This document shows positions 17,296 to 24,125 of a DNA stretch of 29,325 bases, piece after piece. Source of the stretch: a virus; IMG/VR virus record IMGVR_UViG_3300034101_000854, positions 1-29,325 of that record; one strand, given 5' to 3'. The notes under the pieces were generated by a model. It saw nothing but the letters and a program-made list of their open reading frames with translations. It made no database searches and had not been told where the DNA came from. A program made the position numbers and the translations under genes. Numbering within the stretch: the first letter of the stretch is position 1; each line of letters begins with the position of its first letter.

Positions 17296-19127
17296 TAAAC
17301 GTTCCATTTCTCAATAGATTGCTTTTTACTGCAATCCCCGTAGCTTCTTCCCATACCTAATTCACAAGCAAGAGGCAAAGTGGTAGCCCAAGAGGGTCGC
17401 CAACGCATACACTCATTGATATACAACAACGCTTCTTTTGCCTGTGCCTCAGGCACTACTGCCATAACGGCATCATGCACCGTCAATGCTACACGATAAC
17501 GCTTTGATATGCGTAGCATCTGCTCTCCGATAATACACCGAGCCAATGCTTGACACACATTCTCGATTACCTTACCACCATAAATTTTTATACGACCCCG
17601 TCGGCTTGCATACGAATACTGCTCGTCTTCATCTTTTTGCAAATCAGGGTAGTTCAAATACAACCCGCTTGGGAGTAAAAAACCATGCTCCGTAAGGGCA
17701 AGTGCCTGCGGCTGACACCCAACTTGCGCAGTCTTCCCAGTTCTGAGCGCATCAAGGGAATTATTAGCTTCCTTCCAAAGTCTAGGGATGTAGGGGTATG
17801 TATCACGATAGACTTGTATAATCCGAGCCGCCTCCGCATCCTCGATTTCCACACCAAAAGTTTTGAGTTGTATCCCAAACTTGGTAGAACCCATGCCATA
17901 CCCCGCACCGAGGATTGTCGTCTTACCCACGAACCGCTCGCCATCCGTGATTTCGCTTTGTCCCTTGCCGTAGATAGAAGATGCCATGATCTTGTATACA
18001 TCTTGTTTATCCTCAAATGCTTGCACTAAATCGTTCTGTCCTGATAGCCATGCAACTGTTCTTGCTTCAATTTGTGACGAGTCGGCATCAATCAATACAT
18101 ACCCATCAGGGGCAACTATGGCTTCCTTGAGTAACGATTTCCTTGGAAGGTTTTGCAAGTTAAGCTTATCGTCACCACCCCAACGCCCTGTATGGGCGGC
18201 ATAATATCTAAGCGGTACTGGCATTCTGCCTCTCTTAGAGATCGCAATAAAACGCTCCGTTCGGGTTTCTTCAAGGGTAGACTTCGTGCCCAAGCGAGCA
18301 GCAACAATCGCTTGCACCCGTTCGTCAGGGTGCTCTGCAAGTTCCTTAAAGCCTTCGTCATTTTTTGCAAAAGCATAGGTCTCCTTTCCAGTCGTAGTGC
18401 TTATCTTCATTGGTGGCTCAACCCCTAAGCTAATTAACAACTCAGCCAACTTTGGATTACTCATTAATGTGTCTTTGTCTGCTACACAAGCGGCAAGTAG
18501 TTTGTCTTTGCGAGCTTTGACTTGCATTAAATGTTGCTCAAGCATCGGTGTATCCAAGAACAACACGGGGTCGTAGAACATCTTGAGTGTCAAATCAATT
18601 AGCTTTAACTCATGAAGGCTAAACCGTGGCAGTAGCATCTGAAATAAATCGTAGGTCAAAGCCACATCATTTTTACAATACTCCCCATACTGTTCCAACT
18701 GTTTGGTCGGAAAGTCGGCAAGTCGTAAGCCTTTGGCATCAACAACTTCTGTGCCTTTTACTCCAAGCCCATAGCGTTCTGCTAACTTAGCAAGGCTATT
18801 TCCCGCTTCAGAACCATCTGTTGCACGAGCCATAGCAAAGGTATCAAACCAGGCTTTTGGTTTAATCCCAAAATACCAAGACAAAATAGCTGAATCAAAC
18901 ATAGCATTGTGGGCTAATGCGAAGCTGTTGTCCCAGTCAAACTGTTCTAACCATGCTTTAATCTCTTGCTTTGTCCCGCTAAACCACTGGGGTTGTCCAT
19001 CATCTTGTTGAACGGCTACCCCTATCACCTCGAAGCGATCATCACGCACATACTCCTCAGTCGTCAACTTGGTCAACGAGAAGTCAACTGCGTAATAAGT
19101 TTCGAAGTCGATCGTTAAAATATTCAA
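17295..19127 (-). CDS. Family A DNA polymerase with 3'-5' exonuclease domain
   Basis: A 610-residue replicative polymerase. The exonuclease domain starts with DFET (D7, E9) and has an LAHNAMFD motif near 71-78 and YCKND near 150-154. The polymerase domain has motif A DSSQIEAR (349-356), the O-helix around K402 and Y410-G411, and motif C VHD with H551-D552. It lacks a 5' nuclease domain, as usual for phage enzymes of this size. The gene begins with TTG at 19127, which overlaps the upstream stop as TTGA. This is the only confident non-ATG start here and may limit its level. Tyr at the O-helix position rather than Phe is seen in T7-like polymerases. Confidence 0.95.
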   Translation of the reverse strand: MNILTIDFETYYAVDFSLTKLTTEEYVRDDRFEVIGVAVQQDDGQPQWFSGTKQEIKAWLEQFDWDNSFALAHNAMFDSAILSWYFGIKPKAWFDTFAMARATDGSEAGNSLAKLAERYGLGVKGTEVVDAKGLRLADFPTKQLEQYGEYCKNDVALTYDLFQMLLPRFSLHELKLIDLTLKMFYDPVLFLDTPMLEQHLMQVKARKDKLLAACVADKDTLMSNPKLAELLISLGVEPPMKISTTTGKETYAFAKNDEGFKELAEHPDERVQAIVAARLGTKSTLEETRTERFIAISKRGRMPVPLRYYAAHTGRWGGDDKLNLQNLPRKSLLKEAIVAPDGYVLIDADSSQIEARTVAWLSGQNDLVQAFEDKQDVYKIMASSIYGKGQSEITDGERFVGKTTILGAGYGMGSTKFGIQLKTFGVEIEDAEAARIIQVYRDTYPYIPRLWKEANNSLDALRTGKTAQVGCQPQALALTEHGFLLPSGLYLNYPDLQKDEDEQYSYASRRGRIKIYGGKVIENVCQALARCIIGEQMLRISKRYRVALTVHDAVMAVVPEAQAKEALLYINECMRWRPSWATTLPLACELGMGRSYGDCSKKQSIEKWNV

Positions 19128-19576
19128 ATCTGCCCCATTTTCCGCATTGCCATGAGTTGCTCTTTCATGAGTTTTATGGTCTGCCCATCTAGCGTTTCGT
19201 TGCCTAGGGTCAATGTGTTAGTGGTTAGGTTGCCCGATGCACTTATGTGTGCCGTAGCCTTGCCTGTTGCCGTATTAGCAAAGATTGATGTATTCGAAGT
19301 CGAGTATGTGTATGCGTCTGTGGAGTGATCGTCTTTTTTGAACACAAGCGTCTCGAGTATTTGGTCGTAGGCTTTTTGACGATAATGGTCATTAATTAGT
19401 TTTCTATGTTTGTTACGAATCAAATGCTGCTCTAGTTTGGTGAAGTGTGGAAAATGTGAAATTGACCCAGGCAAAAACTTCTCCCATTTTGGCTCTCTAC
19501 CAACAAATTCTTCGGGGTGGGTGTCCATCCGCTCAAGCAAAATTTTTACTTGGTCATGACATAATTTTTTTAACAT
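19124..19576 (-). CDS. Hypothetical protein upstream of the polymerase (150 aa)
   Basis: A 150-residue protein. A basic helical N-terminal ~75 residues contains 'LLERMDTHPEEFVG' and 'HRKLINDHYRQKAYDQ', patterns seen in short phage proteins encoded next to DNA polymerases. A Ser/Thr/Asn-rich low-complexity stretch (~88-125) and a Met-rich terminal helix follow. An AAGGAAGAAGAG purine run precedes the ATG. Function unknown. Confidence 0.7.
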   Translation of the reverse strand: MLKKLCHDQVKILLERMDTHPEEFVGREPKWEKFLPGSISHFPHFTKLEQHLIRNKHRKLINDHYRQKAYDQILETLVFKKDDHSTDAYTYSTSNTSIFANTATGKATAHISASGNLTTNTLTLGNETLDGQTIKLMKEQLMAMRKMGQI

Positions 19577-19600
19577 GGCTCTTCTTCCTTGGAACGGTCA

Positions 19601-19993
19601 TCAGCAACGGTCATCGTCTTCTTGTTTCCGCCATTGACGGAAAGCATCCATCTTCTTTTGTAATGCTTTAATATTTTTAAGGGTTTTGCCAGCCGCTTGT
19701 TTGTTGGCTCTGCGTAAGGTAATCCACTCATCAAGTTTGGCTACCTCGTCTTCGTTGATTACATAGGCAGTGCCACCCGCATCAAAGATGCGTTGCATCT
19801 CACGCTCTTGTAATGCAGTCGGCTTGTTGTTACCCGCTTTAATCTCTAGGGCTAGAAACCCACCATCAAAACAGCAGATAATGTCAGGCACACCTGATCT
19901 GCCGAACCCATGTGTGGCGGGGAAGAAGTAATATACTTCGTGTTTTTTCAGTAGCTTAACTACTGAGGCTTTCACCTTTGCTTCGGGCGTCAT
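19601..19993 (-). CDS. VRR-NUC endonuclease
   Basis: A 130-residue nuclease of the VRR-NUC branch of the PD-(D/E)XK fold. GVPDII carries D37, and LALEIKAG carries E50 and K52, followed by an LQ helix (ALQEREMQRI). The C-terminal ~35 residues are a basic tail. Phage members nick or resolve branched DNA. First gene of the replication operon: AAGGA lies 6-8 bases before the ATG and a sigma-70-like promoter lies about 35 bases upstream. Confidence 0.9.
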   Translation of the reverse strand: MTPEAKVKASVVKLLKKHEVYYFFPATHGFGRSGVPDIICCFDGGFLALEIKAGNNKPTALQEREMQRIFDAGGTAYVINEDEVAKLDEWITLRRANKQAAGKTLKNIKALQKKMDAFRQWRKQEDDDRC

Positions 19994-20027
19994 TCATTTT
20001 CCTTGTTTATTTACTGCTTATTGACAC

Positions 20028-20055
20028 AGTATAGTATCTCGGCAGAACTTTGCAA
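20028..20055 (-). promoter_or_regulatory. Leftward sigma-70-type promoter for the replication operon
   Basis: On the minus strand TTGCAA (20055-20050) is separated by 16 bases from TATACT (20033-20028), placing the start near 20021, about 28 bases before the VRR-NUC ATG. The -10 box is identical to that of the strong leftward promoter at 28683-28711. A second TTTGCAA lies just upstream at 20060-20066. Confidence 0.6.
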
Positions 20056-20103
20056 GTGCTTTGCAAAAATATTTTTATTAGGACTTACCCGTAGTTCACA
20101 AAG

Positions 20104-20116
20104 CGACACGGTGTCG
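20104..20116. repeat. Intergenic inverted repeat, copy a
   Basis: CGACAC-G-GTGTCG. Its flanks (GTAGTTCACAAAG on the left, TTTTGTTAA on the right, plus strand) match the flanks of the four other copies. The asymmetric flanks point rightward here. It lies between the terminator and the replication promoter. Confidence 0.7.
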
Positions 20117-20130
20117 TTTTGTTAAGCAAT

Positions 20131-20155
20131 AAAAAAGCCCCTCCGAAGAGGGGCT
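20131..20155 (-). terminator. Leftward intrinsic terminator with cUUCGg loop
   Basis: An 8-bp stem (20136-20143 with 20148-20155) closes a UUCG loop on the minus strand and is followed by six U residues (20136-20131). It would end transcripts of the early AAA+/VWA region before the replication promoter. Nearly the same design as the hairpins at 6336 and 29272. Confidence 0.85.
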
Positions 20156-20159
20156 CGAG

Positions 20160-20300
20160 ACGAAAGGTATTTACTATGAGTAAATCTTGTAGGCTAAAGC
20201 AGATTCCGCATCCTACTTGCGGTTATGAGATGCCCGACTTGCGTCGGAGCCAAGAGTGTCGCATCTGCTAGGTTCGACCCTCGGCATTACAAACGAACCA
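20160..20300 (-). ncRNA. Candidate structured RNA at the end of the early transcript
   Basis: Between the end of the 296-aa gene and the terminator, the minus-strand sequence is unusually self-complementary. It contains CCGAC-GCAA-GTCGG (a GNRA-loop hairpin), CCGCA/TGCGG, AGATGC/GCATCT, AGCAGAT/ATCTGCT (competing with the last), GGTTCG/CGAACC and a TTTACT/AGTAAA hairpin. The terminator follows directly. It may be a stable 3' UTR or a processed small RNA. An opposite-strand ORF occupies the same bases (see 20176), so the folding may be partly coincidental. Confidence 0.35.
20176..20271 (+). CDS. Possible 31-aa cysteine-rich microprotein on the opposite strand
   Basis: ATG at 20176 with AAAGG 8 bases upstream opens a 31-codon frame ending in TAG. 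The product has the pattern C5, H12, C15, C28, C31 ('HPTCGYEMPDLRRSQECRIC'), which looks like a metal-binding knuckle. It is the only rightward frame of interest between 6.4 and 28.7 kb. Inverted repeat copy a just upstream is oriented rightward. No clear promoter was found, and a structured leftward RNA is the rival reading. Confidence 0.35.
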   Translation: MSKSCRLKQIPHPTCGYEMPDLRRSQECRIC

Positions 20301-20329
20301 AACAAGGAGTTGATTCGTTAATTAGTATA

Positions 20330-21220
20330 TCAGGACTGCATTTTTAATTCACCACTTACGATGTAATACATTTCTTGGTTGAACTTGCACCCAAACTGCG
20401 AGTGTGCTTCATCCGTATCAATCACCTTGAACATGGCTAGGCGAGTCTGTATCGCATCAGGCAACTCGTCGATGGACTTATAGCGTCTTACGCTGTCGGT
20501 CGCAAAGTCATATACTGCACACGAACCAGTCGAATATAGCGATATGCCGTAGCCTTGCTTGTTCTTATACATACTCTGTAATGCGTTGGCTTCAAGGTAT
20601 TTGGCAATGTAATCATCCATATCCTTCTTGTTGCGTGTGAACTCCTTGGAATCGGCGGGTAATTGTATGGTTGCTACCCCATCGTGCCTCGCATTATACG
20701 CAAGAAGGGAATAAGTCAATGCCAGATTCTCACCGTGAACCCCCCACTTGATACGACCCTCAAGGGTGTTGACTAATGAATTAATGTTCTTCGTGACTGT
20801 CTCCTTAATCAGGTGGGCTATCTCGGTGTAGTCTCGCCCGACAAGCAACTTCTTGACATTACGCAAAGCGACCTTCAAGTCTTTAGTCGTTGTCTCGTCG
20901 TGTCTGCCTCGACTTTTGTTGATACGGAATGAACCCACACCATACACATCGACATGAGCCCCATTACGGTATTCACCAACAATAGATAAGAAGCCAATCT
21001 CCTCACCATCTTGACGCACTTTGACTTTGTATATTTGATAAAAGTCTTCGGTGTTGCCATCTTCTTTGCGTCGCCACTTGCCATTGATACAGTCGTCGTC
21101 TACATAAAAGTCGCAAGTAGGCTTGACTAGTGCTACTTCGGTTACAAAGTTAGGAAGTAGTGGGTGCATCTCGGCATTAGCCTTTTTCTGTGGGACTTTG
21201 GATTTATCAATGTTTACCAT
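20330..21220 (-). CDS. Hypothetical early protein (296 aa)
   Basis: AAGGAG 5 bases before the ATG at 21220 sets the start; the open frame runs 42 codons further but without a ribosome site. It is a soluble alpha/beta protein. The N-terminal third carries basic and acidic patches ('DDDCINGKWRRKEDGN'). A segment with 'HVDVYGVGSFRINKSRGRHD' and a C-terminal domain with 'SLYSTGSCAVYDF' follow. It begins one base after the secreted-protein gene ends and is the last gene of the early unit containing the DUF3150-like gene. I do not recognise a family. Confidence 0.8.
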   Translation of the reverse strand: MVNIDKSKVPQKKANAEMHPLLPNFVTEVALVKPTCDFYVDDDCINGKWRRKEDGNTEDFYQIYKVKVRQDGEEIGFLSIVGEYRNGAHVDVYGVGSFRINKSRGRHDETTTKDLKVALRNVKKLLVGRDYTEIAHLIKETVTKNINSLVNTLEGRIKWGVHGENLALTYSLLAYNARHDGVATIQLPADSKEFTRNKKDMDDYIAKYLEANALQSMYKNKQGYGISLYSTGSCAVYDFATDSVRRYKSIDELPDAIQTRLAMFKVIDTDEAHSQFGCKFNQEMYYIVSGELKMQS

Positions 21221-21221
21221 A

Positions 21222-21515
21222 TCATCTCCTTCTAATGTCAAAGTTTTGTGCGGGATAACGCTTGGTGTCGCCTGTGTCGTGCCAAATAACTGTGACGGTG
21301 TCGCTACCATCTTCAATAGCCCAACACCCATCGCCTGTTGCACCACTAGGAATATAGAAATAAGCCTTATATAAGTTAGCGTAGTTCCTACCTTTGTATA
21401 TACAAGCCTCGTCAGTCAGCACGATCTTGCCCCCCGCCTGATTAGGCATCGAGGCTACCACCGCACCATACGCAAACATAGGACACAACAGAAGTGTTGC
21501 TAATAACTTTTTCAT
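21222..21515 (-). CDS. Small exported protein with signal peptide (97 aa)
   Basis: MKKLLATLLLCPMFAYGAVV is a classic signal peptide, with cleavage likely near residues 18-22. The mature ~75 residues contain two cysteines (DEACIY and DGCWAIE) suited to a disulfide, and beta-rich segments ('TVIWHDTGDTKRYPAQNF'). Proteins of this shape recur in betaproteobacterial phages. AGGGGG lies just before the ATG and the upstream stop is 9 bases away. Probably periplasmic; role unknown. Confidence 0.8.
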   Translation of the reverse strand: MKKLLATLLLCPMFAYGAVVASMPNQAGGKIVLTDEACIYKGRNYANLYKAYFYIPSGATGDGCWAIEDGSDTVTVIWHDTGDTKRYPAQNFDIRRR

Positions 21516-21523
21516 ACATCCCC

Positions 21524-22411
21524 CTAAAAGTTCATCTTGTTAAGAATAGCGTCTACCTTTGCCTTGGCATCTGTGCGTGCAGTAAACGATTCACGCAAAG
21601 TATCGGCATCATACTTGTCAAGGATACCCTTGAGGTCTTTGCGTGCTTGTTCCATCTGTGGGTCTTTGGTCAGATTCAAGTGCTGTAACAAACCTACCAA
21701 CTCTTTGGCATTTTCAACCAAACTATCTCGGAACACCCTGAACTCGTGGCTCGGTGTGCCGTCTTCGTCATGCACTACATCAACAACTAGGCGATCACTC
21801 ATGCGGGTCAAGCAGTCCTTCAACCTTTCCCAAGCATCACGCATAGCGTTATTGAGCCTGTCGTTGTAAGCCTTCTCGCAGTTAGAAAGGATCTCGGCTT
21901 TGGCTTCTTCGTTGATGTCGATGCGGAAGTCCCCCGCCTGTGGCACTGGGAAGAAACTGTATTGCATTGAGAACCGATTGCGTAGCGTATGCACTTCGGG
22001 ATATTCTGTTCTGTCAAATAGATCACCCAACTGAAATGCGGCGGCGATGATTAGGTTTGGATAAGCATCAATAAACTTATCGACTAATGCGTTGTAGCCT
22101 TGTTCCATCACACCCAACTGTTCTTTGTATGCCATGAAGTTTGACATAGGCAGAAGTCGTGAGCCGTTGTCAGTCCAAGGCAAAGTTTGTGATATGTGCC
22201 AAGAGCGTATTGCGGCGGCTTGCTTGATGATCTTATCCAATACACCAGTGCCAGCCATAAGATTCTTGTTAGCGTTGACTACCGATGTCTTGGTCTTCTT
22301 CGCATTGTCAATCTCGGCAGAGACACTCTTATCCAACTTGCGACCAGTCCAACTACGAATACTGAGTTCGACAAGCATTGCTGATGATCCGATTGAAATA
22401 CTGTTATTCAT
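21524..22411 (-). CDS. DUF3150-like protein of the AAA+/VWA module
   Basis: AAGGAG 6 bases before the ATG at 22411 sets the start (295 aa). The N-terminus 'SIRSWTGRKLDKSVSAEI' and the later 'SWHISQTLPWTDNGSRLLP' with 'YPNLI' resemble the conserved blocks of DUF3150, a helical family often found beside MoxR-type ATPases and VWA proteins in phages. The rest is mostly helical and charged, without catalytic motifs. It is separated from the VWA gene by the small ribbon-helix-helix gene and inverted repeat copy b. Likely a partner or substrate adaptor of the AAA+/VWA pair. The family call is from memory of its motifs. Confidence 0.75.
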   Translation of the reverse strand: MNNSISIGSSAMLVELSIRSWTGRKLDKSVSAEIDNAKKTKTSVVNANKNLMAGTGVLDKIIKQAAAIRSWHISQTLPWTDNGSRLLPMSNFMAYKEQLGVMEQGYNALVDKFIDAYPNLIIAAAFQLGDLFDRTEYPEVHTLRNRFSMQYSFFPVPQAGDFRIDINEEAKAEILSNCEKAYNDRLNNAMRDAWERLKDCLTRMSDRLVVDVVHDEDGTPSHEFRVFRDSLVENAKELVGLLQHLNLTKDPQMEQARKDLKGILDKYDADTLRESFTARTDAKAKVDAILNKMNF

Positions 22412-22439
22412 TTGATTCTCCTTGGTTAAGTTCACATTC

Positions 22440-22452
22440 CGACACTACGTCG
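22440..22452. repeat. Intergenic inverted repeat, copy b
   Basis: CGACACTACGTCG, the least symmetrical copy. Its left flank AAGTTCACATT and right flank TTTTGTTAA still match copy a. The TAG stop of the ribbon-helix-helix gene (22447-22445) lies in its centre, which may explain the changed centre. Confidence 0.65.
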
Positions 22453-22597
22453 TTTTGTTAATTTGATTGACGATATGTTGTATTACTTGAGAAAAGGATG
22501 GAACAAAGCCCAGAATCTCGGCAAGCCTATCCCTTTCTTTTTTAAGCAACTCCATTGTCTCGGGGTTAATCGAGACATTTACTTTTTTACTGTTCAT
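22445..22597 (-). CDS. Ribbon-helix-helix (Arc/CopG-like) DNA-binding protein (50 aa)
   Basis: A 50-residue gene with AAGGAG 6 bases before the ATG. The product has the ribbon-helix-helix layout: a short strand KKVNVSIN, helix A from PETMELLKKERDRLAEI, a turn GFVPS, and helix B from FSQVIQHIVNQI. Such proteins dimerise and bind palindromic operators with the paired strands. Its stop codon sits inside inverted repeat copy b, directly upstream of the DUF3150-like gene, so autoregulation and control of the other copies is an attractive idea, but it is inferred. It lies 10 bases after the VWA gene. Confidence 0.8.
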   Translation of the reverse strand: MNSKKVNVSINPETMELLKKERDRLAEILGFVPSFSQVIQHIVNQINKTT

Positions 22598-22607
22598 CGT
22601 CTTCTCC

Positions 22608-23867
22608 TTATTCCACATGAACGACTTTGCCTACGACTGTTGAGTCTTTGAAGTGACGATTGCCTTTCACGCACCACAACACAGGCATACCGATCTCCCA
22701 ATTACTTGGTTCTTGAGCGGGGATATACCCGTCGGTCAGCATCAATAGACACTCACCTCTTATGTTGTGCTTGTGCATATACTTAGGCACACAGGCGGGC
22801 TCAGTCCCACCCCCACCCGCAGGCTTTGTGGACTCTACGAGGTTGGATAGCTCGTTGCTTTGATATGTTTCTCGTGATGCCACATGAGTATCCCAATACA
22901 ACACATCAATAGCCTCGGGCGATACCTCATCACAGATAGACTTCACCTCGGACAAGAACTGCGTCAACTCCTCAGTCCCAATCGAACCCGATGTGTCGAT
23001 ACCAATGACAATGCTACCTACCTTCTCGTCATAACTGCTGGGCATAATGATGTCTGAGGCTATGTATCTCTTGTGTAAGCGTCGCCAAGATGTTTGGTCT
23101 TTGCCTTGCGTGACAGACTTCACAAACTCACGCAGAGCATCTTTCCAATTTATTTTGGGCACAAGCATCTCGCTAATGTTGCGATCCACATTGCCACCCA
23201 TCTTACCCACGAGAATAGAACCTTGACGCAGAGCAGACTCGATCTCCTTGGCTTGGGATTCCTTCTCTTGCTCGGACATAGACTCAGCACCTTCCCAATC
23301 ATGCTCGTCTAGTCCATCGGGTAGCCCTTCGCCTTGACCCTCGCCCTCGCCTTGCTCGTTGCCACCGCCTACGACATACACCTTCTGTTTACCCGCATCT
23401 TTGCCATGCTTCTTGACAAGTTCGAGAAACACTTGGTGTGCATCCATGCCACGATATGCTTCATCCATACAACCTAGGTTCTTGCCGTCAGGCGTTGTTG
23501 GGAACTCGGTGACTTCCTGTTCCCTGTCATAGTCGTGTATCTGCAAGTTAATGACATAGTCGCAAGCCATGTTCGCAAGCACAGCGTTCTGTTTGTATAA
23601 CTTTTCCCATACGATCAAATGCCGATAAGCCTTGTGCATATTCTCGTGTAGGATAAGAAACGACAACTGCTTGTCATTCAGACTATCGACAAAGCCTCGA
23701 CCATAGATCACATCGAGTCCGTTGGTTTGTGCGGTGAACGGCAAGTCCTTGTCCACCACGCTTACCTTGCCAATCATGAACAAGCCTGAGAACAATGCAA
23801 AGTTCTTGTGCTTCATCATCTGCACATGGCATCTTTCGATGCGTTGCTCGGCAGTTAGTTTAGCCAT
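22608..23867 (-). CDS. DUF2201-type metallopeptidase-like/VWA protein
   Basis: A 419-residue two-domain protein. The N-terminal ~150 residues match the putative metallopeptidase domain of DUF2201, with H74-E-N-M-H78 as an HExxH motif. A Gly/Glu/Gln-rich linker (~168-190) follows. The C-terminal VWA-like domain has the metal site DTSGS (291-295), GGGGT (351-355) and LTDG (377-380). VWA proteins partner with MoxR-type AAA+ rings (compare NorD, ViaA, CobT), and the ATPase is encoded just upstream. AAGGAG lies 7 bases before the ATG, which overlaps the upstream gene by 13 bases. The target is unknown. Both the peptidase and metal sites look intact. Confidence 0.9.
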   Translation of the reverse strand: MAKLTAEQRIERCHVQMMKHKNFALFSGLFMIGKVSVVDKDLPFTAQTNGLDVIYGRGFVDSLNDKQLSFLILHENMHKAYRHLIVWEKLYKQNAVLANMACDYVINLQIHDYDREQEVTEFPTTPDGKNLGCMDEAYRGMDAHQVFLELVKKHGKDAGKQKVYVVGGGNEQGEGEGQGEGLPDGLDEHDWEGAESMSEQEKESQAKEIESALRQGSILVGKMGGNVDRNISEMLVPKINWKDALREFVKSVTQGKDQTSWRRLHKRYIASDIIMPSSYDEKVGSIVIGIDTSGSIGTEELTQFLSEVKSICDEVSPEAIDVLYWDTHVASRETYQSNELSNLVESTKPAGGGGTEPACVPKYMHKHNIRGECLLMLTDGYIPAQEPSNWEIGMPVLWCVKGNRHFKDSTVVGKVVHVE

Positions 23868-24115
23868 TTTGCTACTCCTTCCTCGTTAGATTCATCTTCA
23901 TCATCGTCGTCATAACACTTAGCGACGGCGGTTCCAAACATCAAGATCGCATGATGCGGTGGTGTGTCAGCATCCTTCATAACATTTACCAACATACTCA
24001 TGAGCACACCAACAACCATACCTATCTCAAGTTCTTCCTTTTCAAAGTAAGTGCCAAGCACTTCCTTGATCTTGTTGGCTTGTTCAAACTTTTGTTTCAA
24101 TTCTGCTTCATCCAT
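23855..24115 (-). CDS. Small acidic helical protein between the AAA+ and VWA genes (86 aa)
   Basis: The start at 24115 is chosen because AAGGAG lies 6 bases before it; a frame from 24163 adds 16 residues without a site. An N-terminal charged helix (MDEAELKQKFEQANKIKEVL) leads to a hydrophobic middle (MVVGVLMSMLVNVM) and a strongly acidic end (YDDDDEDESNEEG). It overlaps the VWA gene by 13 bases, so the two are made together. Probably an accessory or assembly factor of the AAA+/VWA pair. No family recognised. Confidence 0.75.
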   Translation of the reverse strand: MDEAELKQKFEQANKIKEVLGTYFEKEELEIGMVVGVLMSMLVNVMKDADTPPHHAILMFGTAVAKCYDDDDEDESNEEGVAKWLN

Positions 24116-24125
24116 GTGCATCTCC

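Noticed and set aside
20225-20300. tRNA-like GGTTCGACCC (T-arm motif) on the plus strand
   Set aside because: The neighbouring 5-base arms pair poorly, no acceptor stem is found at the right distance, and no anticodon arm is visible.
23094-23312. Plus-strand ORFs opposite the VWA and AAA+ genes
   Set aside because: They are shadows of long well-supported genes; no ribosome sites and no coherent composition.
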